Shown here piece after piece: positions 19,595 through 51,197 of a stretch of 64,000 nt of DNA. The stretch is from Brachyhypopomus gauderio (Eukaryota > Chordata > Actinopteri > Gymnotiformes > Hypopomidae). Made by a program: the position numbers and the translations under genes. Below the pieces are notes generated by a model. It searched no databases. It saw only the letters and a list, made by a program, of their open reading frames with translations, and was not told where the DNA came from. Numbering within the stretch: the first letter of the stretch is position 1; the number at the start of each line of letters is the position of its first letter. Location: contig NC_135223.1 in the NCBI RefSeq assembly GCF_052324685.1, positions 13,428,130 through 13,492,129 on the forward strand, in the 5' to 3' direction.

Positions 19595-19660
19595 GACGGA
19601 ATATGGCGGCCAATCAAACGGAGCGACACTAACACGCCATCGACCCACCTCGGCCCTACA
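19595..19660 (-). promoter_or_regulatory. Probable IDI1 core promoter (NF-Y, YY1-like and SRE-like motifs)
   Basis: Just upstream of the long-form ATG is a TATA-less, CpG-containing stretch. It has a YY1-type AATATGGCGGC at 19600-19610, a CCAAT box at 19610-19614 and an SREBP-like ATCGACCCAC at 19639-19648 (8 of 10 against ATCACCCCAC). A GC box lies inside exon 1 near 19566-19574. IDI1 is a known SREBP2 target in mammals, and SREBP sites are usually paired with NF-Y sites about this far apart. The motifs are seen; the function is inferred. Confidence 0.45.
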
Positions 19661-20879
19661 CGAGCATAGTTAACATATAAGAGCCACACAAAACATTAAA
19701 CAAGCGTAAATGTAAAGGGTTAATTGTTACTGTTGACGATGTTGGCTCTCGTTAAGGTTAAACGACTCTTGTCCGTGGCAAATTTAGCAACGATTAACTT
19801 GGTCAGAGCCCAAAAGAAAAACCAGCGTCCGCCTACTTTTGACGTAAACTCTGTACTGCCAATGTATTGGTAAAAAAACAAACACGTGCCGTCCTTCAAG
19901 AGGTCTGTCGTCATCACATTGGAGCACTTTTTAAAATTGAAGTCTTCAATGTGTTTTTTTCGAATATTTTAAGTATTTTAAAATATATGCTAGAAAATAT
20001 TAGTTGTACAGTTCTCAGCAGAAAACGAATGTCAAAACAAGTCCCAGAAATTGGTTCACTGAAAGGTAAAATGAGTTTTGTTGCAGTTTAAAAGTCCAAT
20101 AAAAGGTAAAGTGTTATTACCTGCATTAATTTGGACTTATTTACATTGAGAAATGCTTTAAAAACACATTGAGAAATGCTTCAAATTTATTTACAAATAA
20201 TAGTCGTCTGACTTCAAATTTGGAATATTAACAAATGTTATGAATGTTAATGAATATTAAGATAGTGATTATTTATTCTAACATGTAAAAATATGATTGT
20301 GTAATAATTTCCTTCAATTTCCTAAAATCAGATATTGTCTTGTCCTAAATGCAATACAATGTGCATTATATTTATTTTCTCTCCCTTCTACTGTTTTCAT
20401 TATACATATTCACTGATTTCTAGTAAAGGAACCCAATTTGTTGTTTGAAGTTGGGTTGTTGTGAATTCTATATGTTGACTAGATTGTTCCTATTAGATCA
20501 GTCGGCATTGTCCTAGATTAGAAAAGCACCCGCTTACATACATTTACTTTACTGATGAAAATGATCTCATTTATGTTGTCAGTAACTCATCATTGCAAAT
20601 TGAGGTATAACCCCCCCCCTTTATTGCATGTTATAAAATCACTCTCCATTAGGGCAATGCAAATATTAAACTGAATATAATTAATTGTTTCATTCTTTCA
20701 AGAAGAGTCCTATAGAATCGCACAGTTCTTTTAGCAGTGATTTTACTTCATGTCACAAAACTCACACCTTCAGGCAAGAAGAAGACTTTTATTATAGAGA
20801 CAAGAATCCCTCTGGTGCTCGGTTTTGTGGTTCCTATTGTTTCTGAGTTCATCACACTTTTACTGTGTACGAAAGACAC
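19661..20879. other. IDI1-WDR37 intergenic spacer
   Basis: A/T-rich unique sequence; no coding exon or repeat family recognised. A 9-nt C run lies near 20611. Confidence 0.5.
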
Positions 20880-21045
20880 CCAAACCGAGGAGCCTTGCTA
20901 GCGAGTTTAGGCAACATCTCGGTGGGTTCATTTAGGAAGTGCACAGCGCTGTACCACATCGTCTGGAAGATGCCGATTGCTGTATTGACACGCTGCCACG
21001 CATTTAGCGAATGACAGAAATACATTCACCTTGATTCTTAAACAT
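20880..21045 (+). promoter_or_regulatory. Candidate WDR37 promoter/non-coding first exon
   Basis: A non-repetitive stretch between IDI1 and WDR37 ends at a strong donor (AACAT|GTAAGT, donor at 21046), followed by minisatellite and unique DNA up to the 23294 acceptor. The position fits a non-coding exon 1 divergent from IDI1. No transcript evidence is available here and the 5' limit is a guess. Confidence 0.3.
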
Positions 21046-21437
21046 GTAAGTAATGCCGTTGAGCTAATAGCTAGTTGTTATTATACGGGTGAATTAGACA
21101 GACGCGAACTAGCAGGTCAGCCATCACCTGTTAGCTACACCGCGTTAGCCGCACAGGCTACACGAGTACAGCTAGGCCAGCTAGATTATGTCACGTAGTG
21201 CTACCTGACCTTGGTCCGTCTTAAGACAGACACATAGAAAAAGCTTTTTAGGATACCTTCGACATTTTCTCTGTAATTTTAGAAGGATATCTAATGTTAG
21301 ATATGATTGTCAAAGCACAAGTTAGCTAGCTAGTTGGCTCTAGGCATTTAGCGACGCCCTTATCTAACCATCTAACCGCTATCTAACGTAACTTGCTTGT
21401 TGATCGTAGTTAGTTGATAAAAAAAAGGCAGAATAGT

Positions 21438-22327
21438 AGCGGCGCACAAACGGGAGAATAGGGGTGTGTTCAAATGACCACACATCAACGCACAAACGGG
21501 AGAATAGGGGTGTGTTCAAATGACCACACATCAACGCACATACGGGAGAGTATGTGCGGGAGAATAGGGGTGTGTTTAAATGACCACACATCAACGCACA
21601 AACGGAAGAATAGGGGTGTGTTCAAATGACCACATCAACGCACAAACGGAAGAATAGGGGTGTGTTCAAATGACCACACCAACGCACAAACAGGAGAATA
21701 GGGGTGTGTTCAAATGACCACACATCAACGCTCAAACGGGAGAATAGGGGTGTGTTAAAATGATCACACATCAATGCACATACGGGAGAATAGGGGTGTG
21801 TTCAAATGACCACACATCAACACTCGAACGGGAGAATAGGGGTGTGTTAAAATGATCACACATCAATGCACATATGGGAGAATAGGGGTGTGTTCAAATG
21901 ACCACACATCAACGCACATACGGGAAAATAGGGGTGTGTTCAAATGACCACACATCAACGCTCAAACGGGAGAATAGGGGTGTGTTCAAATGACCACACA
22001 TCAACGCACAAACGGGAGAATAGGGGTGTGTTAAAATGACCACACATCAACGCACAATCAGAAGAATAGGGGTGTGTTCAAATGACCTCACATCAACACT
22101 CAAACGGGAGAATAGGGGTGTGTTAAAATGATCACACATCAATGCACATATGGGAGAATAGGTGGGTGTTCAAATGACCACACATCAACGCACATACGGG
22201 AGAATAGGGGTGTGTTCAAATGACCACACATCAACGCTCAAATGGGAGAATAGGGGTGTTTTCAAATGACCACTCATCAATGCACAAATGGGAGAATAGG
22301 AGTGTGTACAAATGACCACACATCAAA
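21438..22327. repeat. 46-bp minisatellite, about 19 copies
   Basis: Unit contains ACGGGAGAATAGGGGTGTGT, CAAATGACCACACATCAACG and CACAA. Point variants (ACGGAAG, CTCAAACG, TTAAAATGATC) recur in blocks, showing unequal exchange. Probably inside WDR37 intron 1. Confidence 0.95.
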
Positions 22328-23294
22328 GTGTAGTTAGCTGACATAACTAGCTAGTGATGTAGCTCTCCAGCTGGTGATGTTTACTGTGTAAAGATTTTAA
22401 CTTTTGGAAAATATTGTCTGCTTTGACTCCATCTTTAAGGGTTGGTCACCTTATGGTCATTGCACCAATTTACAATGAGATAAACATTGTCTTAACACAA
22501 CGTTAGCTAGCTAGCTCTTTCGTAACTGCGGTATAGCATACTAATGGCATAACCTGGCTAATCTCTTGGCAGCTGTTTCGCATTCTCTGGAGCTTGTTCC
22601 TGCCGTCTGTTTCAGCATTTTGTATGTTGAAATGCTGCCTAACATCTCGTATCAACCTCATTTACTTTCTCATTTCTTCATCCATCCCTTTAAACATATG
22701 GGTCGTTCTTTTCTGTTCAGTGTTGGAGAACTACCCACGCATCGTGTTGAGATCTACGTACACCTTTAAACGATCGCCCCGAGGATGTGTCTGCTTTGTT
22801 TATCATTCACTGCGCCTCATTGTCCTGGTATTTGTAATTTTTATTTTGCATGCGGTCTGTTCACTGTCATTGTCTACTACATAATTGTTTTTATGATTGC
22901 TTGGGCCTACATTTAACCCACTAATTTTCCATTAGTGGGGAATTTAATATGAATTCGGGGGGAGGGGGGGAGAGACACACATCTTGCCCTGTGTGCTTTG
23001 TGTTTGCAGTTTGCATTGTCAAATTTAAATGAGACTAACAACAGTAAGCATCATTCTGCATGGTTACATTCTTATGTTCAGTAACGGGATTGTGCAAGCT
23101 TGGCTTAGCTCATCTCTGTTAGTGTTGAAATCCGCTGAAGACTGCAGTGTATCACATTCCATTGGTTGCATTACACAGTCAGACATTTTATTGCTGTACC
23201 AGTCCATTTTAGAAGCATAGGGGCGTTTCCTGCTAGAGGAGCATGTGTTCTGCAGTGGTGGGCGGGGCTAACACCTCCCCGTGCTCTTCCTCAG
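22328..23294. other. Unique sequence before WDR37 exon 2
   Basis: Probable intron 1. A CpG-poor stretch with a G-rich run near 22960-22972. Open frames are short and unsupported. Confidence 0.4.
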
Positions 23295-23335
23295 TTCCAG
23301 GTGGGACGAGCACAGTGGGACGTCACTGAGGAGTG
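23295..23335 (+). other. wdr37: WDR37 5' UTR part of the first coding exon
   Basis: A good acceptor (TGCTCTTCCTCAG) ends at 23294, so the ATG at 23336 lies 41 bases into a spliced exon. This implies at least one upstream non-coding exon. Confidence 0.7.
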
Positions 23336-43901
<20,566 letters not shown>

Positions 43902-44220
43902 ACACACGTGCACACACACACACACACACCCACACACCTTTTCCCTTATGCTGTACGATTTCACGCTTACACAAAGCTATTGAAGGCACATCTCAGCACA
44001 CACACACACACACACTAGCAGCTGGATCTTCTTGTTGTTGTTCAGTGAAGCACTTGTGATTGGTGTAGAGCTGCTCCGAAGCATTTGTGCTCTCTGTGTG
44101 TGATTTTCCTCACTGCTTCACTGCCTTTGGTCTTTTGATCAGAATCATTTCATTTCCACGGCCATTGGACAGACCTCCAGTGAGGTGGCTTGTTTAGGCA
44201 CACTACCTCCAGCACACGAT

Positions 44221-44525
44221 CCCCTCCTGGGGCTGACCCTCCTGGGGCTGACCCTCCTGGAGCTCACCCTCCTGGGGCTGACCCTCCTGGAGCTCACCCT
44301 CCTGGGGCTGACCCTACTGGAGCTCACCCTCCTGGGGCTGACCCTCCTGGAGCTCACCCTCCTGGGGCTGACCCTACTGGAGCTCACCCTCCTGGAGCTG
44401 ACCCTCCTGGGGCTGACCCTACTGGAGCTCACCCTCCTGGGGCTGACCCTCCTGGAGCTGACCCTCCTGGGGCTGACCCTCCTGGGGCTGACCCTACTGG
44501 AGCTCACCCTCCTGGAGCTGACCTT
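44221..44525. repeat. 15-bp minisatellite in WDR37 3' UTR
   Basis: CTGGGGCTGACCCTC / CTGGAGCTCACCCTC alternating with 30-bp periodicity, about 20 units. Plus frames read [10 protein letters not shown] or LLGLTLLEL; these lie after the stop codon and are fortuitous. Confidence 0.9.
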
Positions 44526-45586
44526 ACTGTTTGAGCTGTTTGATATTGCAGCTTCAGTGGTATTTGCTTCTCTCATATTGTACATATCTGGCTCTGTTCT
44601 CTCCTACAGAGGTTGTGATGGTTCTTTGTATGTTTGCTGGATCCAGATGTTTAAATTTTTCCCATGTTCATAAATTTTTTTGGTTTAGGGAGGGGCTCCA
44701 TCCCTGGAGCTTTGGGTGTTGCTGAGTTGGAGAACAGAGTTATTTTCAAAGTTTAACCATGGCTTGTTTAGTTTGTCAGATTCGTGGGCAGGGTGAGTTT
44801 GTGTACATATGATTAACCCTTTTTTTTATTGTTCACAATCATCCTTTTAGATATTTCATTTTGTAAATTTGGCTTTGCTTTATATCTTATATTAACTTTA
44901 GAAGCATATATGTGATATATGTGGAAGCGGAGTTGGCAGTCATGGTGTAACACACACACACACACACTTCTGCACTGCAGTGTTTCTACATCCACCTGCG
45001 AGGGGGAAACACGGCGTCAGAGTCACTGAGTTTAAGACTAAATGCTGTTGTGATCGCTGATTCACAAGTGAATAATATAAAATGTGAATGTGTTGAGTTT
45101 GTGAATATGGAATATAATGTTTATAGCCCTAAGACTTCTTCAATCAAATGGTGCCTATGTAAGGGTGAGTTTGGTTCCAGGGCCGCGGTGTGTCATGGAA
45201 CAGACACTTCTGGATCACCTGGTGGTCAGATGAATGCACTGGACACATCAAAATCGAAACATTAATTTTCTTGCAGTTGTCTTTACAAAAGATGTTTCTG
45301 TAGTGACTAGAATAGACATTACGGTATGAAATGAATCCAGGGTCAGAAGACCCGTGCTAGTGTAACCTAGCAACCTGGAGCCTGTGCTCTGTCCATTTGT
45401 GCTGTCGTTTCACTGCAACAGAGTTAAAACGAGAAAAAAAAATCCCACTTGAAACGAAAAGTCAGTGAGGAGTTGAAGCCCCTTAAACGCAGTGTGTAGG
45501 CCCTTGTGTGACAGTGGTGTCCATTTCAAAAGAAACTGTAAAGGTCGTATATAACTGAGGTCTGTATGCCATGAACACACTGTGTA

Positions 45587-45592
45587 AATAAA
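45587..45592 (+). terminator. Candidate WDR37 poly(A) signal
   Basis: AATAAA inside GTGTAAATAAATGTCC, followed 20-50 bases later by a T/G-rich stretch (GTGTCTTTGGCCCTGTCTGTT), the usual downstream element. It lies about 1.7 kb after the stop and before the 33-bp array. Confidence 0.55.
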
Positions 45593-45782
45593 TGTCCTTT
45601 ACAGAACTGCAGTGCTCACGTGTCTTTGGCCCTGTCTGTTCCCTTGAGTCACTTCATCTCTCCGGACTCGTGACTGGTTATGATGGAATGGATGTAGCAT
45701 GGTGAGGTCATGGTGAGGTCGTGGTGAGGTTGTGGTGTTTGGTACTGACCTCTGGAATAGTGAAGAGCATAACTTCAGCTTC

Positions 45783-46258
45783 TGAGCAGACCGTGCTGAA
45801 CTCTGTACTGAACACTGAGCAGACCGTACTGAACTCTGTACTGAACACTGAGCAGACCGTACTGAACTCTGTACTGAACACTGAGCAGACCGTGCTGAAC
45901 TCTGTACTGAACACTGAGCAGACCGTACTGAACTCTGTACTGAACACTGAGCAGACCGTGCTGAACTCTGTACTGAACACTGAGCAGACCGTGCTGAACT
46001 CTGTACTGAACACTGAGCAGACCGTACTGAACTCTGTACTGAACACTGAGCAGACCGTGCTGAACTCTGTACTGAACACTGAGCAGACTGTCCTGAACTC
46101 TGTACTGAACACTGAGCAGACTGTCCTGAACTCTGTACTGAACACTGAGCAGACTGTGCTGAACTCTGTACTGAACACTGAGCAGACTGTGCTGAACTCT
46201 ACTGAACACTGAGCAGACCGTGCTGAACTCTGTACTGAACACTGAGCAGACCGCACTG
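45783..46258. repeat. 33-bp minisatellite between WDR37 and ADARB2
   Basis: Unit GAGCAGACCGTGCTGAACTC plus TGTACTGAACACT, about 14 copies with CGTGC/CGTAC/TGTCC variants. One unit near 46200 lacks three bases (TGT). Open on both strands because 33 is a multiple of three. Confidence 0.95.
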
Positions 46259-46596
46259 AAACCGAATATGTGCAGTGAGAGTCCTCCTGTGTTGGGAGTT
46301 ATAAGTTTTCCATTATTTCAGTGCTCAGGGTTTAACAGGTCTTTTGTCAAGTGTTTTGTTTTAGAGGTTGAATCGCTTTCCAAACTGCTACCAGTGCTTA
46401 ACACCACATCACTGATTGGCTAACATATAGTCCAGGTCATAGTCCAACACTAAAGGCTAATGAGCAAATCTAAACATGAACAAGTGTGTTTCAATCAAGT
46501 TAAACATCTAGGACCAAATCTGCCAGGAAGGAAAATCTCTCCCCAACCGTGCCAACCATCTTGACCTTGAAAGACTTAAAGATGGTTCACATTTTT

Positions 46597-46612
46597 TATA
46601 TATATATATGTG

Positions 46613-46665
<53 letters not shown>
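46597..46665. repeat. (AT)n microsatellite
   Basis: AT run with a single GTGTAA interruption near 46610. Confidence 0.95.
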
Positions 46666-46669
<4 letters not shown>

Positions 46670-46679
46670 GTTTGACTTG

Positions 46680-47040
46680 AATGAATGAGAGTTTCGTTTA
46701 TATAGTGCCTTTCAAGGTACCCAAGATCGCGACACAATTAACACAGACACAACATTTTACACATATATCGGGGAGCCGAAGCAGCCAATCACAGACAGTG
46801 TACCCTCAAGCAGAACCCTCAACTCCCTGGGGTGCAGAAGGAGGAGTGAGATCAACACCCAGGAAGGAGCACCATCCACCACTGGGCTCACACACGTTCA
46901 CACACACTCAGACAAGTGCTTTATTAGACATGCAGATGCGGTCATTCACAGACAAGGACAATTCATCAGGGACAGCCAGTTTACCTAACCGCCATGTTTT
47001 TGGACTGTGGGAAGAAACTGGAGACCTCAGTTTGCAATAA
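46680..47040. mobile_element. Unclassified interspersed fish repeat
   Basis: Contains TTTATATAGTGCCTTTCAAG, GTACCCAAGATCGCGACACA and, at the far end, TTTACCTAACCGCCATGTTT followed by TTGGACTGTGGGAAGAAACT. I recall these modules from a dispersed teleost repeat family. A 119-codon plus-strand frame across it is fortuitous. Confidence 0.5.
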
Positions 47041-48789
47041 AAGTCATGTGCAACAATCAGTTGAAGTGTCATCTGTAATCCAGACAAATCTGTTGATTAA
47101 AGGAGGTTAAATACTTCTGCAAGGCGCTGCGTGGCGAGCGAGATTTAGTCATTGTGATATATTAAGTTGATTTCTGGGTTTACAATGTCATGACGTTTTC
47201 TTGGCAAGGAGTAGCCCAGTGAGATGTTGAGCACTGAATCGCTGAAGATTGCAGTCTGGTTCATTCTGATGAACGATGCGGGCTGTAGGACCCTGCAGCC
47301 CACAGATCAGGATCATTATGAAGTGATTTCTCTACAGAATATTCAGACTGCTACACATAAGCCAAGTGCAGGTTAGTAGGTAGTTAGAGCAAGAGTAGCA
47401 AGTTCTAATATTGTAAACCAGGCTGTGTAATATCCAATAACCTTATATTACAGCAGAAGTTTATTGGTGGCTAAGTATAGACTTACAAATATAAATCTAG
47501 AAGTTTTGGTTTTAAAATTAAGATTTTATCAGTTTTTATTAACTGAAGTTGGTCGTGAATTTTGTGTTTGTTTGCGTTTATTGTATATTTAAATTGTACA
47601 TATTGCAGATGTCATTCTATGAAATTCCTGTAGTGAAAGAACAATTTTATTCTCAAATAGTTTGAAGGGGTAAGGGCACTTCTTCTGATCCGTTTACTCT
47701 GACATTTGTTGGTTAAAAACATTTGAGCTGTGTCAGATAAGCGTGTGTACACAGCATCAGATTAACCATCATTCTGTAGCTTTTCTAACAGGCTGTCGTC
47801 ACTGTAGTTACTGTTTCTTAAGCAACCATTTTCACAAGACCATAAAATGTCAAGAGCACTTTTAGAAAGTGGAGTAGCAGTCGGGCTGGTAATTGCATTA
47901 TGGGATGAGACCAGAGAGATCACATTGCTTTAATGTTAGCATATGTGAGTTCACTGCTCTGTGGGGAGTATAGTGTTGCGATTCTTCACATGTTCTCGGT
48001 GAGCGTTGCTTTGTCTGCTCAAGCTCAATTGTACTCTAGTTTCAATAAAGCTGCTTCGTACGCAAACTTGTCTGCCTCTTGGCCGAGACACGTTGGTGAG
48101 ATGGCAGTGTTGCACTTGTGTACATATATGGTCATCTGTTCAGACCAGATGACACCAGTCACACCTGCACGTGCGTGACCCCGACAGTGAAGGCCAAACC
48201 TCTCCTCCGAGCGTTCCCATGGGTCCCCACTTTCCCCTTCACGCCATGTGCAAGCGTGTGCTCTGGCGAAGTGTTCCACTGTTACGGCTACCTGGACCTG
48301 AGCACGTCACGTTAACGCAGAAGACGTCCTAATCCCATCTGTAGCCTAATATTATAATTTCATATCACAGAATAAAAATTAGTGTGCAAATTGATGTGAT
48401 TTACTCCTTGGTCTTTGTCCCATGAAGACTCGTGGACCAACACGAGGTGGGTTTAACACTCATGTCGCCATCCATGGAAATGCTTTTACAGCAAATGTTT
48501 TTCACCGCTTCCTGTGCTACAATCTCACAACCTCCGCTTACACACACACACACACACACACACACCCACACACACTCCAAAGGGCAGATTCTTGAAGAAC
48601 CTCCCCTTCCAACCTTTGGGGTGTAGAGCCTTTTTATCTCTGACCATGAAGCTGCTCTGTGTCCTGTGTCCTGGCCCCGGGTCGGTCCTGGGCTGTGATG
48701 TTCTGGGGTCCTGGCGGGCTTGTGTTAACTACACATGAACTTCTGCCTAGAAGGTGACCTCTTTCCAGAAGAGACAAACACTTTAAGCT
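47041..48789. other. Spacer between converging genes
   Basis: Unique A/T-rich sequence with a (CA)n near 48540-48574; no exon recognised. Confidence 0.45.
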
Positions 48790-48804
48790 GTTTGGTTTGA
48801 GGTT

Positions 48805-48810
48805 TTTATT
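48805..48810 (-). terminator. Candidate ADARB2 poly(A) signal
   Basis: AATAAA on the minus strand (TTTTTATTCAC on plus), with no stronger candidate closer to the WDR37 end. It leaves about 3.2 kb between the two converging poly(A) signals. Confidence 0.4.
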
Positions 48811-49582
48811 CACATAAACATTCACTTTTAAGGTACAACTGAAGTGCAATTTACAGACCTTAGCAGCATGTAACTGTAGATTTAAATTTACATCTTAGAC
48901 ATCTCAGTTTTCCACTTTCCTCTTTTTTTGTACAAAGTTTACAAAATGTACAGTCAATATTACAATATTGCCCATCATTCATGCCACCTACTGATGTGTG
49001 TGACTTCATTTAGTCTGTTAGAAATCTCATCAGCGTGATCTTGAAATAAGATGACCAGCTTGTTAAGAGTATGAAAATAACATCAGCGTACACACGCGTC
49101 AGCCCAGACCTTTAAAATAATAATAATAATAATGTTTATGATGGTAGGCTGAGATTTCTGAGTGCTGTTACACTGTGAAGCTACTGTACTGTATACCTAA
49201 CCAGGGCTGATGTTGGAAACGCACTCATTCTCAGAATGGAAGAGAAAAGTAAGTCCAGTTGGTCCGGCTGCCATGACAACGGCCTGCACGACCCCTACAC
49301 GCTACCCTTTAAGATGCCTGCCAAGAGGATTTTCACAGGATCAGGATCAGAAATGAGCTCATTACACATTGTAAATGTGTTCAAGACTGGGAAGACAGTA
49401 AGAAGCTATTCTCCAAACTAACCTACTGTATAGTACTGCATCTGCCTATCAAACTACTGTTAATCACACATTCAGGAAACACAGAGGGCAGCAAAAATAG
49501 TGATTCATGCAATTTTCAGGATCCTTTTTATAATTGTTTGGGAGACGATGGCAACGAGAGGTGAAAATGAACATTTGTGTAA

Positions 49583-49596
49583 CCACTAGGGGTCGC
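49583..49596 (+). promoter_or_regulatory. Candidate CTCF-like site
   Basis: CCACTAGGGGTCGC, one mismatch from CCACTAGGGGGCGC, within the presumed ADARB2 3' UTR. Confidence 0.3.
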
Positions 49597-50964
49597 TGTT
49601 ACAGTTTATAAAGGTTTTTAAAGGGTTGTTCCAAGACAGAGTTTTAGTAAAGGTTAAAATTGAACTAACAATGAACAAAACGTCTTCCTCACAGCTGCAG
49701 GTGGGGCGTGGGGCACCGCGTGAGGAAACCATACAAACACGATCTCAACCCAACACGCTGCATTCCTGTTCACATTAGGGGTCCCATGAGGGCGTGCCAC
49801 TGTACCATTTACATCGTAGTCTAACTAGGGAAGGTGTCCCAAACCCAGATTAGCCAAAGGCTAAGAGTGTCCTACAGAAGAAGAGGTAAGAGGTGTTCCC
49901 TCTGGGGCGCTGTGTGCTGTGTGTGATCCTTCTGAGCTGCTTGGTGAGATCCCCTGTTCCCCTTTCCCAATAGAGCCAGGCCCCACACTACAAAACACGT
50001 CATGTAGTGAAATACTTGAGATTCAATGTTTTTTTTGTTTAGGTTTTCCTTGTTTTTTTATCCTCGTTGGGTAACTATAAAGCTCACATGCTAAACTCTG
50101 GAGCTGCACATGGTGGGAGAGGAAACCCACAGGTCAGAGCCAGAATGGCTGACCAGGACCGGCATGCTGCCTGTGTACATCCAGGTTAAATAGGGCCATT
50201 AAGAAACATCACACAGGGGGTGTAAATCAAACTATGAACAAACTGATCAGCAACCCCGGGCCTTACGCGACGACCCGGTCGGACAGCGCCGGTGCCGTCA
50301 CTGCACGATCCCTGTGTCCCTGTTCCCTACGTGTATAGCGGTAGTGCGTAAGGGAGAGACGGCGTACCGCCCGTCCGTGGGGACGGGGAAGGTGTGAACG
50401 CTCCATGCTGCAGCAGCCTGCCACGCTGAGCCTTCTGCACAGACCCAGCAGGTCTTAATGGCACCATTTATGTTACCTTGTCACCATTACCTGTGTTCCC
50501 ACTCCATATTCCCCACACCCCCCAGAGAGGGGGCTGAATTAACCTGTCTTTTCAATGTCAAACCCCCCCCCCCCTCTTTTTTTCATTTTCCTTTTTTATA
50601 ATCATTACAGAGAGTAACTGAGCACTTGTGTACGTGTGAAAAGGAGGGGGAACAGAACGAAGAAAGAGAAAGAAAACGTGAGGGAGAGAGAGAGCGAGTG
50701 AGTGTGAGGGGAACATCACTCTGACAGGGCTCTTAATTGGACAGTGTGCAAGAACTCTACAGGGGCCAACCATCCGGAAACGGGCAAGTGATGACAAGAT
50801 GGCTGCTGCCTTTCACTTTGGTGAAGGTTAACACACACGCGCGCACACACACACACACACTTTTAGTCTAGTGTGACGGCTGCAGGTGATCAGAAAAAGG
50901 GGACTCTAAGTTGTGTGTGAGGTTGTGAGAATCATTGCCCTTCGAGGTCCCCCTTCGTGGAGGA

Positions 50965-50988
50965 GGGGGGGGGGGGGGGGGGGGGGGG
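50965..50988. repeat. Poly-G homopolymer, 24 nt
   Basis: Uninterrupted G run preceded by GGAGGA, about 210 bases 3' of the ADARB2 stop. Confidence 0.9.
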
Positions 50989-51197
50989 TTGTGACTGCCT
51001 TCTTCTCATGGGTGGGGCTGGCGTCTGTTGCAGGGCCTTGTTGCCCTGAGTGTAACGGGTTGCCTGCCTCACCAGCCGCGTGGAGAATGCAGGTTAAGAG
51101 ATCGACTTCTATGGTCTTCTGTGGTCTCCGGACAAACTCACGTGGGATGTCACAGTCTCGTGCAATGTCATGTGGTGTCCCGCGGGCTCCTGCCGTC

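Larger units (their letters stand above)
43902..45610 (+). other. wdr37: WDR37 3' UTR
   Basis: From the TGA at 43899-43901 to the poly(A) signal at 45587-45592 no competing gene is seen. The UTR contains (CA)n runs near 43911-43930 and 43999-44015, a 15-bp minisatellite at about 44221-44525, and (CA)n at about 44951-44967. Confidence 0.6.
48790..51197 (-). other. adarb2: Probable ADARB2 3' UTR
   Basis: About 2.4 kb between the ADARB2 stop and a minus-strand AATAAA at 48805-48810. It holds an uninterrupted 24-nt G run at 50965-50988 (C on the transcript), a 13-nt C run near 50562 and a (CA)n near 50846. Otherwise it is unique, A/T-rich in the distal half. Extent is inferred from the poly(A) signal and the lack of other genes. 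Confidence 0.45.

Noticed and set aside
44145..44673. Collagen-like PPGAD or RRVSP frames
   Set aside because: 15-bp array in the WDR37 3' UTR, downstream of the stop codon.
45708..46256. Frames of 155-182 codons on both strands
   Set aside because: Product of the 33-bp array; no start context or homology.
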